NCBI RefSeq assembly: GCF_018881905.1
Contig: NZ_JACVPM010000002.1
Coordinates: forward strand, 1-64,000
Source: Polynucleobacter sp. MG-27-Goln-C1
GTDB taxonomy: Bacteria; Pseudomonadota; Gammaproteobacteria; Burkholderiales; Burkholderiaceae
Reading direction: 5' to 3'
Length of the DNA: 64,000 nucleotides
The position numbers were made by a program, and so were the translations under genes. The stretch's first letter is position 1. The number at the start of each line of letters is the position of its first letter. The notes under the pieces are model-generated. The model saw only the letters and a list, made by a program, of their open reading frames with translations, was not told the DNA's origin and ran no database searches. This document shows, piece after piece, positions 7,069 through 16,143 of this stretch.

Positions 7069-9126
7069 TCAGAAAAACTGGTAACTCATACCCGCCTGAA
7101 AATTGATGGGTGCGCCAGCAAAAATCCCATCAGGACTTCTGCTGGCAATATAGCGCTTATTCAACAAGTTATTCACCACACCAAATACTTTCAAACTTTT
7201 ATTGATCGCATAATTCGCGCTCCAATTAACGGTAGTGATGGCAGAGATTTCTCCTAGAGTACCAATGGAGTTTGGCAAGACGGTATTTGCTGAATCGGCA
7301 AATTGAGGTGATAAGTAATTCAAGCTAACTAAGGTATTGAGGTCATTTTTCTGATAGCTGACACCTAAATTTGATACCAACTTTGATGTGTATGGGATGC
7401 GGTTTCCATCCTTCCCCATAGATGAATTGCCAACAAATTTGGCTACTGGAACATAAGTTAGATTCCCACTTAGACCCCATCCCGACTCAAGCCCATACCC
7501 CAATGATAATTCCATGCCCTGATGTAAGCTCTTACCGCCGTTGGCTTTGGTAATGCCTGCAGCAAGACTTTGATTGACGATTTGATTGCTAAAGTTCATG
7601 CTAAATATCGCCGCATCATAGTTAAAGCCGTTATTTACACTCCGGAGACCAAACTCGAAATTCGTTGATCTCTCAGGATCCAATTGTTGATCCACGCCCT
7701 TTTCGCTAATGGCAGTTGCTAATTGAGCGGGCGCAAATCCTTTATATATGCTCGAGTAAAGCTGTACTTCTGGAATCAGTTGCCAGCTTGCTCCAATTTG
7801 CGGAACAGTTTCTAAATTCTTTGCACTCCCTGACTTTTCAGACAGAACATTATTTCTAGATTGGTTATAGCTTTCAATACGCACACCAGGAGTAACTGCA
7901 AAGTCTTTTGATAGCAAGAACCTATTTTGCGCAAAGAGAGCTACTGAATTAGCTTTATTTTCTTCATGCCCGGTCACTCTTCCGGACTTAGCCAGACTTC
8001 GGGAAGCTACCAGCTGGTTTGATTGCGTCTCAGTATGTAGCCGCAGTCCGAATTCAAACTCATTACTTATACCCATTGCCTCATAAGCATGGGACACTCG
8101 TGAATCCACTCCAAGCATTTGAAATTCACGATTTCGCCCAAACATACAATCATTACTGCCATTACAAAGAGTAAAACTAGTTTTATCCGCAGTGCGACCA
8201 CTGATAGTTTGACGCCAATAATCTCGATCTAAGCGACTCCAATATAGCAATGTGTTCATTTTTGTAGCAGCACCCAACTCCCAAGAGTGATTCAAATCGA
8301 CGGCATTTCTCTGTGTAATAAAGTAATCGTTGGGAGCGGGATTCCCTGAAAATCTAGCGTCATATTGATTTGGCCTTAAGCCGACATATGAGGTATTGAT
8401 ATTGTTGTCATAGTGGGTATATTTAAGGCTCAGCCATTGATTTTGATCAATGGCCACCCCACCCTTGAAAAGAATGTCATACATTTTGAAACCATTGTCT
8501 TGGTAACCATCACTCTCTGACTTAATGATGTTGATACCTGCGACAGCACCATTACTATCTGACTTTCCGCCGGCCTCAATTTGAGCAAATTGATAACCAT
8601 AATTACCCGCTTTACCGGAAAGCTTAAAGCCCTCTTCTGGAGTCTTGGTGAGGTAATTAATGACTCCGCCAATATTAGACGGGCCATATTGCAAGCCTGA
8701 TGCCCCCTTTAAAACTTCAATGCCACTCATACGATCAACAGGCGGGCTGTAATAAGAGGCGCTAGAAATAAATAAACTGGGGTGGATAGGTGCGCCATCC
8801 TCCAGTAACAACACTTTCTGACTACGACTGGGATTAAGTCCTCGAATACCAATATTGGGAATGGATCCTAAACCACCCTCATCGCCCCGTATATTGATAC
8901 CCGGAATAGTCTTAAGGGCATCTTGAATAGATAAGGGCTGAAGTAACTCTAATTGCTTTTGATTAATCACATCTACCGTGCCTGGAATTTTTGAACGCGC
9001 ATTTTCCTCGCTACCGACAATGTCAATTCTTGGTAAATCAATTTCCTTAGCTTGAATACCGGATGCTAAGGAATACCCACAAACTAAGGCAAAGCGTAAA
9101 GCCCATGCCAATTTTTTTTGCTTCAT
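7069..9126 (-). CDS. TonB-dependent outer-membrane receptor (iron or heme uptake)
   Basis: About 685 residues: a signal peptide (to about GIQAK), an N-terminal plug (DVINQKQLELLQPLSIQDAL, GINIRGDEGGLGSIPNIGIR, IEVLKGASGLQYGPSNIGGV), then a 22-strand barrel ending in aromatic SYQFF as outer-membrane barrels do. ATG at 9126 is preferred because GGAG lies seven bases upstream; the in-frame codon at 9132 is TTG. The plug resembles the FecA/siderophore receptor type. hemP and tonB lie directly upstream on the same strand behind a Fur-like box, so the ligand is an iron chelate or heme. No ABC importer genes are adjacent. Confidence 0.9.
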   Translation of the reverse strand: MKQKKLAWALRFALVCGYSLASGIQAKEIDLPRIDIVGSEENARSKIPGTVDVINQKQLELLQPLSIQDALKTIPGINIRGDEGGLGSIPNIGIRGLNPSRSQKVLLLEDGAPIHPSLFISSASYYSPPVDRMSGIEVLKGASGLQYGPSNIGGVINYLTKTPEEGFKLSGKAGNYGYQFAQIEAGGKSDSNGAVAGINIIKSESDGYQDNGFKMYDILFKGGVAIDQNQWLSLKYTHYDNNINTSYVGLRPNQYDARFSGNPAPNDYFITQRNAVDLNHSWELGAATKMNTLLYWSRLDRDYWRQTISGRTADKTSFTLCNGSNDCMFGRNREFQMLGVDSRVSHAYEAMGISNEFEFGLRLHTETQSNQLVASRSLAKSGRVTGHEENKANSVALFAQNRFLLSKDFAVTPGVRIESYNQSRNNVLSEKSGSAKNLETVPQIGASWQLIPEVQLYSSIYKGFAPAQLATAISEKGVDQQLDPERSTNFEFGLRSVNNGFNYDAAIFSMNFSNQIVNQSLAAGITKANGGKSLHQGMELSLGYGLESGWGLSGNLTYVPVAKFVGNSSMGKDGNRIPYTSKLVSNLGVSYQKNDLNTLVSLNYLSPQFADSANTVLPNSIGTLGEISAITTVNWSANYAINKSLKVFGVVNNLLNKRYIASRSPDGIFAGAPINFQAGMSYQFF

Positions 9127-9210
9127 ATGCAATCTCCAGGGATAAAAACATCAAATCGCTGGCTAATCGCATATCAAAATACTTTTGCTGGCTAATAAAT
9201 TAGTACGTTG

Positions 9211-9363
9211 CTATTTGGTCAAAATAAGTTTCTTTAATTTAGTAATTCTTAAAATATATCTTTCACCATCATGGATGATGACAACGGTTTTCTCTTTCCC
9301 AAATAGAGTCGCACTAGCAATAACCTTATCTAGATTCAATTGAGGCGTACGGAAATCATCCAT
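9211..9363 (-). CDS. hemP: HemP-family small protein (hemin uptake)
   Basis: A 50-residue gene too short for standard length cut-offs. It ends in the HemP signature: VVIIHDGERYILRITKLKKL followed by ILTK and the stop. HemP proteins are short, basic, found beside heme/iron uptake genes, and reported in Burkholderia-group bacteria to promote heme receptor expression. It lies 25 bases after the tonB stop and about 85 bases before the receptor start, all on the minus strand. The ATG at 9363 has no strong Shine-Dalgarno; an in-frame TTG 27 bases upstream is an alternative start. Family recognition is from the conserved C-terminus. Confidence 0.8.
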   Translation of the reverse strand: MDDFRTPQLNLDKVIASATLFGKEKTVVIIHDGERYILRITKLKKLILTK

Positions 9364-9388
9364 AAGGTCGCTGAACTCTGATTTCAAT

Positions 9389-9931
9389 TTAAGTCTCTAA
9401 CCTGAAGTGGATCGGAAGATGGTAGCAGTGAGAGAGGGCTTGCTCCCCAGACTCTAGGGCAGAAAATTTCCACCCCCTAACGCCGTCCATAGCCGATCTG
9501 TCTAGCTTTTCGTGGCCAGAACTTTTAGCCAACAAAACACTTTCCACATTACCTTGCTCATTAATGCATAACTTGAGTTGAACGGCACCTTGCTCACGCA
9601 TTCTCCTGCTTAACAGTGGATAAATTGGTTTTGGATTTAAAAATATATCTCTATCACGAAGGGTTTTAGATGTCGGAGATGATGCGGCTGACTCATGATG
9701 ACTTGAGTCCTTAGCAATCGTTGATACAAGATAACTATTAGCTACATTGATATCCTTAGTTGATTCTGATACCTTGGATATGGTGGGACGATCGAGCGAG
9801 CCCTTCAAGCTGAGAGTGAGCCTATCTGGCATGAAAGTCTGCGGAGTCCTCTCTTGAAATATTCCCATTCCAAAAATGATGGAAATATGCACCCCAATCA
9901 CCCAAAGAGGAATGAGTTTGGATGTACTCAT
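9389..9931 (-). CDS. tonB: TonB-type energy transducer
   Basis: 180 residues from ATG 9931 (MSTSKL). A longer frame to about 9973 exists, but it would place the start almost inside the Fur-like box. One N-terminal membrane anchor (residues about 6-25), a linker, and a C-terminal TonB domain with PIYPLLSRRMREQGAVQLKL, SSGHEKLDRSAMDGVRGWKF and a final beta strand. It would couple the inner-membrane proton motive force to the receptor encoded downstream. The linker lacks the long Pro-Lys/Pro-Glu repeats of classical TonB, so it is short. exbB and exbD are not in the window. Confidence 0.85.
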   Translation of the reverse strand: MSTSKLIPLWVIGVHISIIFGMGIFQERTPQTFMPDRLTLSLKGSLDRPTISKVSESTKDINVANSYLVSTIAKDSSHHESAASSPTSKTLRDRDIFLNPKPIYPLLSRRMREQGAVQLKLCINEQGNVESVLLAKSSGHEKLDRSAMDGVRGWKFSALESGEQALSHCYHLPIHFRLET

Positions 9932-9989
9932 CTTTAATTTTTTCCCATCAAGAAACAAATCCCTCACACACATCAACTCAAAATTGAAT

Positions 9990-10008
9990 GATGATAATCA
10001 TTCTCATT
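9990..10008 (-). promoter_or_regulatory. Fur-box-like palindrome upstream of tonB-hemP-receptor
   Basis: Read on the minus strand the site is AATGAGAATGATTATCATC, which contains overlapping GATAAT/ATTATC-type hexamers of the Fur consensus (GATAATGATAATCATTATC). It lies about 60 bases upstream of the chosen tonB start, where a repressor would cover the promoter. It implies iron-repressed expression of the three-gene unit. Confidence 0.7.
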
Positions 10009-10099
10009 TATTTTATTGGATGCTTTATGTGCCAACAACCCTTTAAATGAAAGGCCCGCATGATTAAAGGGTATTGAGAGGATTTGCTAGATGAAGCTA

Positions 10100-11296
10100 C
10101 TACTTATGATGAATTTGTAAGCGCCAGAGTGAAGTGACTTCAACTGCTCTTGCAAAATGAAGAAGGTCTGAGTCATCAAATACTTTCGGATGTTTTGGTT
10201 TGGTATCAATGCATCCTAGAACAACCAGACCAGCACTCTCAATCCAAGAGAGCAGTTCTTGCCGAGTTCTTAACTCTAGATGCTCAGCTAAATCAGACAG
10301 AATTAACCAGGCCTCACCCTCAGGCGATAAATGATCTTTTACTCCAGCCAAAAATCCTTTGAGCATTTGACTGTCTGGATCGTAAACCGCATGCTCTAAA
10401 GTAGAGCTAGGTCTTGCAGGAACCCAAGGTGGATTGCATACGATCAAAGAAGCTTTTCCTGATGGGAATAAATTGGCTTTCACAATTTCTATTTGCGAAC
10501 CCAGATTTAGCAGTGCGATATTTTCTTTGGCGCAAGCGAGTGCTCGATCATCTTGATCGGTGGCAATAATTTTCTGCACATCCCGCATAGCCAAAATAAT
10601 AGAGAGCACTCCAGTGCCAACACCAATATCAAAGGCCGTAGATTCAGCTTCTAAAGCTTTGGGCAATGGAGTGTTGCAGATCAGCTCAATGTACTCGCCA
10701 CGAACGGGTGAGAAAACACCGTAATGGGGGTGAACAAACACTGGCTCACCATTTTCATCAGCCAGAATAGGCAACCCATTTTTTCGCCACTCATGAGCAC
10801 TCACTACACCCAAGAGCTCACGCAAAGAAACTACATAAGAATGGCTGACAGCGCCATAAGCTTCTGCACATGCCAGCGATATATCCGGTGCACGGCGTAA
10901 TGAAATCGTATGGTCTTGGTTGCATTGGATTAACAACATGCCCAGTATTCGGGCTCGTTGAGACTGAATAAGCCGATGCTGATTGAAGATATCTTTTGCT
11001 GTTTTCTTGGAGGCAGTATCAGCTGACTTATCCACCCTCTTGCCTGCACGCTTAGATTTTTTCGAGGGCTTATCTATTCGTCGAACCAAAGCCTGTAATA
11101 GCTGGCGAGCATTCTGGAAATCTCCCTTCCAAAGGATCGCAGTCCCTTCGCAGGCCAAATGATAAGCATCATCAGCCGTTAAGGTGTCATCAGCAGTGAC
11201 CACTTTTTTATGGACTGCAATACCATTTTCAGAATGCCAAACTGCAGAGCAAGCTTGACCGCCCTCTTCCCAGAAAATGGAAACATCTTGCATCAT
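10100..11296 (-). CDS. Class I SAM-dependent methyltransferase (PrmC/RlmG-like)
   Basis: 398 residues. The C-terminal half carries the methyltransferase core: motif I DIGVGTGVLSIILAM, the acidic motif ATDQDD, and NPPW (the N-[P]-P-[W] motif used by enzymes that methylate amide or exocyclic amino nitrogens). The N-terminal half has a Lys-rich linker (KPSKKSKRAGKRVDKS) that could bind nucleic acid. This two-part build resembles rRNA or protein-glutamine methyltransferases, but the target is not clear. It starts at a double ATG three bases after the stop of the CMD-family gene, suggesting coupling. Confidence 0.75.
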   Translation of the reverse strand: MMQDVSIFWEEGGQACSAVWHSENGIAVHKKVVTADDTLTADDAYHLACEGTAILWKGDFQNARQLLQALVRRIDKPSKKSKRAGKRVDKSADTASKKTAKDIFNQHRLIQSQRARILGMLLIQCNQDHTISLRRAPDISLACAEAYGAVSHSYVVSLRELLGVVSAHEWRKNGLPILADENGEPVFVHPHYGVFSPVRGEYIELICNTPLPKALEAESTAFDIGVGTGVLSIILAMRDVQKIIATDQDDRALACAKENIALLNLGSQIEIVKANLFPSGKASLIVCNPPWVPARPSSTLEHAVYDPDSQMLKGFLAGVKDHLSPEGEAWLILSDLAEHLELRTRQELLSWIESAGLVVLGCIDTKPKHPKVFDDSDLLHFARAVEVTSLWRLQIHHK

Positions 11297-11299
11297 GAC

Positions 11300-11851
11300 T
11301 TACTCAGGAGGGTGCTCCTCTGGGTTGACATCTAAAGCAATTAAGAATCGAGAGACCATGTTGTAAGCCGCCACTACAGTCACCAACTCTACAGTGTCCG
11401 TATTTCCTAAGGTGGCTTGCAAACGCTTCATCAAAGCGCTATCCACCTGAATATTGCGCGTCATCTGAAAAGTCAACTCTGCAGCATCGTTTTCCACATC
11501 CGAGAAAAGAGCCTTTGGAAAATTAGCTTGGCCAATTAAGCGCAACGCCTGAACCTGCTCTTCGGTACCGCCAGCTTTGATAAAGGGCGGAGCATGATGA
11601 AAGAACTCATATTCCGCGCCATTCAGAACTGCGACACCACACATTGCAAGTTCACGCAATTTTGGATCTAAAGAAAGGTTATTGCGGATCTCACCTACAA
11701 AATGATTCCATCCCTCAGCAATGGGGGTGCTATGCAAGAGCATACGGTCTAAGTTAATAAACTGACCACCGCGCCTCTTGCGAATAGCTGCCACAAGCTC
11801 AGCAGGCTCAGCCAAATCCATCGGCTGGTAAGGAATTAAACGTTCACTCAT
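11300..11851 (-). CDS. Carboxymuconolactone decarboxylase (CMD)-family protein
   Basis: 183 residues with the CMD/AhpD-like helical core: LRELAMCGVAVLNGAEYEFFHH (the region of the family's active-site helix), followed by FIKAGGTEEQVQAL. The paired CxxC of true AhpD is absent; only one Cys precedes the Glu-Tyr-Glu-x-x-His-His part, so a decarboxylase, isomerase or unknown role is more likely than peroxidase activity. The start has AAGGA upstream. It lies 9 bases downstream of a Bug binding protein gene on the same strand, so the two are probably co-transcribed. Confidence 0.8.
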   Translation of the reverse strand: MSERLIPYQPMDLAEPAELVAAIRKRRGGQFINLDRMLLHSTPIAEGWNHFVGEIRNNLSLDPKLRELAMCGVAVLNGAEYEFFHHAPPFIKAGGTEEQVQALRLIGQANFPKALFSDVENDAAELTFQMTRNIQVDSALMKRLQATLGNTDTVELVTVVAAYNMVSRFLIALDVNPEEHPPE

Positions 11852-11860
11852 CTTTAATCC

Positions 11861-12859
11861 TTATTGTGTTTCTTTAATATTGTTTTCAATAACAAACTTG
11901 CCCCAGACTGCAATTTGCTTGCCGATAAAGTCGCGCAGCGTCTCTGGATTACCGGCAACAATTTCAATGCCCTGTGTTTTTAATTTCTCAGAGACTGATG
12001 GCGTCTTAAGCGCCTTTGTCACAGCCTGATTCATCGCATTCACAATCGCAGGAGGTGTTTTGCCTGGAGCCAATACAGCCCACCATGCTGGCGCATTAAA
12101 TCCAGGGAAGCCACTTTCAGAGATGGTCGGAACATTTGGCAACTGAGGAGATCTTTTGGCGGTTGTGATTACCAAGGGAATTACGCCGCCACTATCAATG
12201 TGTGGCTTGACCAAAAACTCTGAGCCAATAGCCAACTGCACTTGACCGCCAAGAACATCCTGCATTAAAGGGCCGCCGCCACGATAAGGAATGTGATTCC
12301 AATCAAAGCCTGCTTGTTTGGCCAAACGTGCCATTGCTAAATGTCCCAAGCTACCGATACCAATAGAACCATAGCTAAATTGTTTGCCAGCCTTGGATTG
12401 ATCAACTAATTGCTTAAAGCTAGTGATTCCAGAACTCTTACTCGCAACCAGAACCATTGGTGAGGTACCAATTAGGGTTACAGGCGCGATATCTTTAATC
12501 GTGTCGTAGGGAAGCTTGTCTTTGAGGCTTGGATTTACGCCATGCGTGTCAAATACGACCGCAAAGGTATAACCATCAGGATCAGACCTCGTCATCGCTG
12601 CAGTACCAATCACTCCAGAGGCTCCGCCGACATTCTCGACAATCACATTCTGCTTGAGTTCTGCCTGCAAAGCCGGGGCTAAAGTACGCGCCACTTGGTC
12701 CACAGAGCCGCCCGGCGGGAAAACAGCGATCAGGCGAATGGGCTTTTGGGTCGGCCAAGTGCCCACTCCAGCCGTTTGAGCGCTAACAACAGAAGCACCA
12801 AACATCAGAAATAGGCTCAATAAGAGCGCTTTTTTGGTTATTTTCAAGAAAATCGGCAT
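11861..12859 (-). CDS. Bug-family (TctC-like) binding protein
   Basis: About 332 residues from ATG 12859, chosen for the strong GAGGGGG eight bases upstream (a longer frame reaches 12901). A signal peptide ends near ASVVSAQ. The Bug signature follows: WPTQKPIRLIAVFPPGGSVD, then GASGVIGTAAMTRSDPDGYT. A periplasmic carboxylate-binding protein without adjacent TctAB permease genes. Its nearest same-strand partner is the CMD-family gene, which may act on the imported compound. Confidence 0.9.
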   Translation of the reverse strand: MPIFLKITKKALLLSLFLMFGASVVSAQTAGVGTWPTQKPIRLIAVFPPGGSVDQVARTLAPALQAELKQNVIVENVGGASGVIGTAAMTRSDPDGYTFAVVFDTHGVNPSLKDKLPYDTIKDIAPVTLIGTSPMVLVASKSSGITSFKQLVDQSKAGKQFSYGSIGIGSLGHLAMARLAKQAGFDWNHIPYRGGGPLMQDVLGGQVQLAIGSEFLVKPHIDSGGVIPLVITTAKRSPQLPNVPTISESGFPGFNAPAWWAVLAPGKTPPAIVNAMNQAVTKALKTPSVSEKLKTQGIEIVAGNPETLRDFIGKQIAVWGKFVIENNIKETQ

Positions 12860-12949
12860 CACATCATCCCCCTCAATTAAGACTGCAAGATTACCACCCA
12901 TCTCAGCAGCTTGTTCGATAATAGATGCCGGAGCCAGATGAGATTAACC

Positions 12950-13717
12950 ATGAAACCAATTTTGAACATAGCCGCCTACTTATTTGTCAGCCTAGACAAT
13001 TTGACGGAGCTACGCGCGAAGATATTGGACGACTGCAATGCTCGCCATCTAAAAGGAACCATTCTCTTGACCGCCGAAGGCATCAACATGTTCTTGGCAG
13101 GAGAGGAAGCTGAATTACGCGGCTTTCTAGATTGGCTGCGCCAAGATTCTCGCTTTGCCCCACTTCAGGCAAAAGATAGCTGGTCTGAAACACAGCCATT
13201 TAAAAAAATGTTGGTCAAAATTAAGAATGAAATCATCCGCATGAATCACCCGACGATTCGTCCGGAAGAGGGTCGCGCGAATTTCATTACGCCAAAAAAA
13301 CTACAGGAATGGCTTGACCGAGGCACTGATGATCTAGGGCGTCCTGTAGTCATGGTGGACACACGCAACGCCTTCGAAGTCGAATACGGTACTTTTGAGA
13401 ATGCACTGCATTTCAATATTGAGAAATTTACAGAATTTCCCGCAGCAATCACTGCGCATAAAGATGAGTTGGCTGATAAAACTCTAGTGAGCTTTTGCAC
13501 TGGCGGAATCCGCTGTGAAAAGTCTGGCCTCTACATGCGTGAGATCGGCATGCAACATAGCTATCAACTTGAAGGCGGCATCCTCAAGTACTTTGAAGAA
13601 GTTGGCTCCGCACACTACACCGGCACCTGCTTTGTATTTGATGAACGGGAAGCGCTGGAGCCTAACTTAGACTCCATCCCACTAGAGCGCTCTATCCGAA
13701 AAAAACAAACCGCCTAA
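12950..13717 (+). CDS. trhO: tRNA uridine 5-oxyacetic-acid pathway rhodanese-like hydroxylase TrhO (UPF0176)
   Basis: 255 residues from ATG 12950 (GAG seven bases upstream; ATG 12938 is an alternative). TrhO hydroxylates U34 of certain tRNAs to ho5U in an oxygen-dependent way. The N-terminal UPF0176 domain includes GTILLTAEGINMFLAG, followed by a rhodanese domain with VDTRNAFEVEYGTFENAL and the active-site loop SFCTGGIRCEKS; Cys183 is the catalytic position and Cys189 the second conserved cysteine. The long Cys-rich C-terminal tail of E. coli YceA is missing. It is transcribed divergently from the Bug gene. Confidence 0.88.
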   Translation: MKPILNIAAYLFVSLDNLTELRAKILDDCNARHLKGTILLTAEGINMFLAGEEAELRGFLDWLRQDSRFAPLQAKDSWSETQPFKKMLVKIKNEIIRMNHPTIRPEEGRANFITPKKLQEWLDRGTDDLGRPVVMVDTRNAFEVEYGTFENALHFNIEKFTEFPAAITAHKDELADKTLVSFCTGGIRCEKSGLYMREIGMQHSYQLEGGILKYFEEVGSAHYTGTCFVFDEREALEPNLDSIPLERSIRKKQTA

Positions 13718-13728
13718 TAGCAAAGCCC

Positions 13729-14031
13729 TTAGCTCGATTTACCCACCAAAGTCATGTGCTCAACAAAAGGTGGCTTTACAAAAAATGGGCCGACAATTGC
13801 ACGCCATTCAGCAAAGGCGTCGGAACCTCTGAAGTCCACCGTATGGTTCTCAAGGCTATCCCAATAAATCAATAGCAAGTAGCGCGCTGGGGTTTCAATA
13901 CTGTGATTAACCTTAAATCCTCGAAACCCTTTAGCCTTGGCAATGACGGTATTAACGCCACGCAAAATAGCCTCTTCAAACTCAGCGGCCTTACTAGGGT
14001 CAATTTCTAGATCGCAGTGCTCCAAAATCAT
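13729..14031 (-). CDS. Antibiotic-biosynthesis-monooxygenase (ABM)-fold protein
   Basis: 100 residues from ATG 14031, which has AAGGAA six bases upstream. The ABM/EthD-like dimeric alpha-beta barrel is suggested by EFEEAILRGVNTVIAKAKGF and by YLLLIYWDSLENHTVDFRGS. Family members include heme-degrading and quinol monooxygenases. No heme-ligand His can be pinned down here. It is convergent with trhO and divergent from the dehydrogenase at 14107; function unknown. Confidence 0.7.
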   Translation of the reverse strand: MILEHCDLEIDPSKAAEFEEAILRGVNTVIAKAKGFRGFKVNHSIETPARYLLLIYWDSLENHTVDFRGSDAFAEWRAIVGPFFVKPPFVEHMTLVGKSS

Positions 14032-14106
14032 GGGAATTTCCTTTGTCAAAATTGCTTAGGGATCGATAGTAAACTCAAACAGAATAACAAATCAGCAAAG
14101 AGAGAC

Positions 14107-15081
14107 ATGACCAATTTACCCAATATTGTCATCCTAGGAGATTACGAACGCGCCCTGCGTCGCTTCTCTAATTGGAATCGGATAGAGCAAAGCTCAAATC
14201 TCACCATTCACCATGAGCCATTGCGCGATGAGGCCTTATATGAAGCGGTCAAGGATGCCGATGTCATTGCCATTGTGCGCGATAGATCCCCTTTTAATGA
14301 GGCAATGATTGCGAGACTGTCAAAACTTAAATTATTAATGTTCACTGGCAAACGCAATGGCACTTTAGATAGCGCTGCCCTCCTCTCGCGGAATATTCCA
14401 ATAGCCTGCACACCGGGAGGTCCTTCGAAAGAAACTACCACTGAGCTAACCTGGGCCTTAATCTTGGGAGCATCCAAACAACTAGTTGGCCAAAACAATC
14501 TGGTGACTTCTGGTGGCTGGCGTAATGAACTCTCGGTCCTGCCGATGCTTGCAGGTGAGCGCCTCGGAGTTATTGGTCTGGGCGCTATCGGCAGCTCTGT
14601 TGCTCGCGTTGGCAAAGCATTTGGAATGGAGCTTGTCACCTGGAGCCCCAATATGACACCGGAACGCGCCGCCGTCGAAAACGCCAAATCCGTTAGCCTC
14701 GATGAATTACTCAGCACATCAAAGGTGGTCACAATGCACTTAGTGGCTGGCCCTGGAACCAAAGGCCTGATTAGCGCAGATCAACTTAAGCTAATGCGCC
14801 CAGACTCGATTCTGGTAAACACATCACGATCCGCATTGATCAATATGCCTGACTTATGCGCCGCCCTTAAACAGGGTCGTCCCGGTCAAGCTGCAGTAGA
14901 TGTATTTGATATTGAACCTTTGCCATCCAATGATCCACTACGCAATACCCCGAATCTACTGGCAACTCCGCACCTGGGTTTTATTGCAGAACCTATTTTT
15001 GAAACTTTCTCAAAAGGCATTACTCAAACGCTAGAGGCTTGGCTTGACCAAAAGCCAGTACCGCATCCTTTCGAACCTTAA
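14107..15081 (+). CDS. D-2-hydroxyacid dehydrogenase family protein
   Basis: 324 residues from ATG 14107 (AGAGA upstream). NAD(P)-binding motif GLGAIGSSVARVGKAFGMEL, substrate/catalytic segments ILVNTSRSALINM (Arg), VDVFDIEPLP (Glu) and TPHLGFI (His) are all in order, as in phosphoglycerate, glyoxylate or formate-type dehydrogenases. It would interconvert a 2-keto acid and a D-2-hydroxy acid in the cytosol. The stop is immediately followed by the CHR transporter gene, so it heads a four-gene plus-strand unit with two CHR halves and a Bug protein. Substrate unknown. Confidence 0.88.
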   Translation: MTNLPNIVILGDYERALRRFSNWNRIEQSSNLTIHHEPLRDEALYEAVKDADVIAIVRDRSPFNEAMIARLSKLKLLMFTGKRNGTLDSAALLSRNIPIACTPGGPSKETTTELTWALILGASKQLVGQNNLVTSGGWRNELSVLPMLAGERLGVIGLGAIGSSVARVGKAFGMELVTWSPNMTPERAAVENAKSVSLDELLSTSKVVTMHLVAGPGTKGLISADQLKLMRPDSILVNTSRSALINMPDLCAALKQGRPGQAAVDVFDIEPLPSNDPLRNTPNLLATPHLGFIAEPIFETFSKGITQTLEAWLDQKPVPHPFEP

Positions 15082-15085
15082 TGCT

Positions 15086-15625
15086 TTGAAGACGCTTACA
15101 CCCTCACAGTTATTTATCAGCTTCAGCAAAATCGGCATGTCTGGTTTTGGTGGAGTGTTGCCATGGGCACGTCGCACTCTGGTTGAACGCGACAAGGTAT
15201 TAAGCTCGGAAGAATTTAGTGCCATTCTGGGCATCTGCCAAATTGTTCCAGGCCCGAATATTGTGAATCTTGCGGTGTGTATTGGCTCTCGATTTGCTGG
15301 CGCTAGGGGCGCGTTGGCAGCCGTCCTTGGTTTAACGCTAGGGCCCATCTGCATTGTGATGCTGTTAGCCGTTCTCTATACACATTACAGCTATATGGAG
15401 TCGATACAAGGAGTGCTGCGCGGCATTTCTGCAGTTGGGGTTGGTTTAATCGCCTCCACTGGCATCAAAATGTTGCGCGACGAGTTACGCTTTCCAGCAA
15501 TGCTGCTGGTTGTACTGGTTACAGTAATCGCAGCCAGCTATTACCAGCTAGGACTTGGTTGGGTAGTACTCATAGCATCACCACTGGCCTGGTTCTTGGC
15601 GCAAAAGAAGGCTCGCAAACTATGA
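15086..15625 (+). CDS. chrA: Half-size chromate (CHR) family transporter, first subunit
   Basis: About 179 residues with five or six membrane segments. The CHR domain signature is visible: FSKIGMSGFGGVLPWARRTL near the N-terminus and QIVPGPNIVNLAVCIG. No ATG lies in a suitable place; the frame is open from TTG 15044, and TTG 15086, just past the preceding stop, is the likelier start. Half-size CHR proteins work as pairs with opposite topology, and its partner follows with a 4-base overlap. The family exports chromate or imports/exports related anions; see the finding about the coupled Bug protein. Confidence 0.78.
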   Translation: MKTLTPSQLFISFSKIGMSGFGGVLPWARRTLVERDKVLSSEEFSAILGICQIVPGPNIVNLAVCIGSRFAGARGALAAVLGLTLGPICIVMLLAVLYTHYSYMESIQGVLRGISAVGVGLIASTGIKMLRDELRFPAMLLVVLVTVIAASYYQLGLGWVVLIASPLAWFLAQKKARKL

Positions 15626-16143
15626 ACATTTTGCTGAGCTTATTTTTAAAACTCTCCGCCTTTTCTTTGATTGCCTTTGGCGGCGTAAATGCCTTACTTC
15701 CAAGCTTGCTGAATTTATCGGTGTATCAAGAGCACTGGATAGATCTTCAAACTTTTGCCGATTACTTCGCGATTGCGCAAGCTGCACCAGGGCCGAACTT
15801 TATGACGGTCACCTTAATTGGCTGGCATGTTTATGGTGCTTTAGGAGCGCTAATAGCTACTGTTGCAATTGCATGGCCGTCATCTATTCTGGTCTATCAC
15901 TTACAACGCCTGATACTAGGCATGAAAGATGCTCACAAAAAGAAATCGATTCAATACGCAGCAGCAGCTCTAGCCATTGGCCTAGTTCTCTCTTCTGCAT
16001 GGCAGATTGCTTTACAAATTAATCACAGCTACGCTGCCTATGCATTGACACTATTCACTATTGGAATTACTGTTTTTACTCGTTGGCATCCTTTGTATTT
16101 AATCGGACTTGGCGCCGCTCTAGGAGCATTAGGACTTATATGA
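15622..16143 (+). CDS. chrA: Half-size chromate (CHR) family transporter, second subunit
   Basis: 173 residues from ATG 15622, which overlaps the previous stop as ATGA. CHR signature: LSAFSLIAFGGVNALLPSLL and AQAAPGPNFMTVTLIGW, matching the FGG and PGP motifs of the first subunit, so the two halves are paralogous. About five to six membrane segments. Translational coupling on both sides (with the first half and with the Bug gene at 16140) argues for a fixed-stoichiometry unit. Chromate, sulfate or an organic anion could be the substrate. Confidence 0.8.
   Translation: MNILLSLFLKLSAFSLIAFGGVNALLPSLLNLSVYQEHWIDLQTFADYFAIAQAAPGPNFMTVTLIGWHVYGALGALIATVAIAWPSSILVYHLQRLILGMKDAHKKKSIQYAAAALAIGLVLSSAWQIALQINHSYAAYALTLFTIGITVFTRWHPLYLIGLGAALGALGLI

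Noticed and set aside
8437-8450. TTGATTTTGATCAA, a perfect FNR-box match
   Set aside because: It lies deep inside the TonB-dependent receptor coding sequence, where it encodes IDQNQ, far from any start; likely chance.
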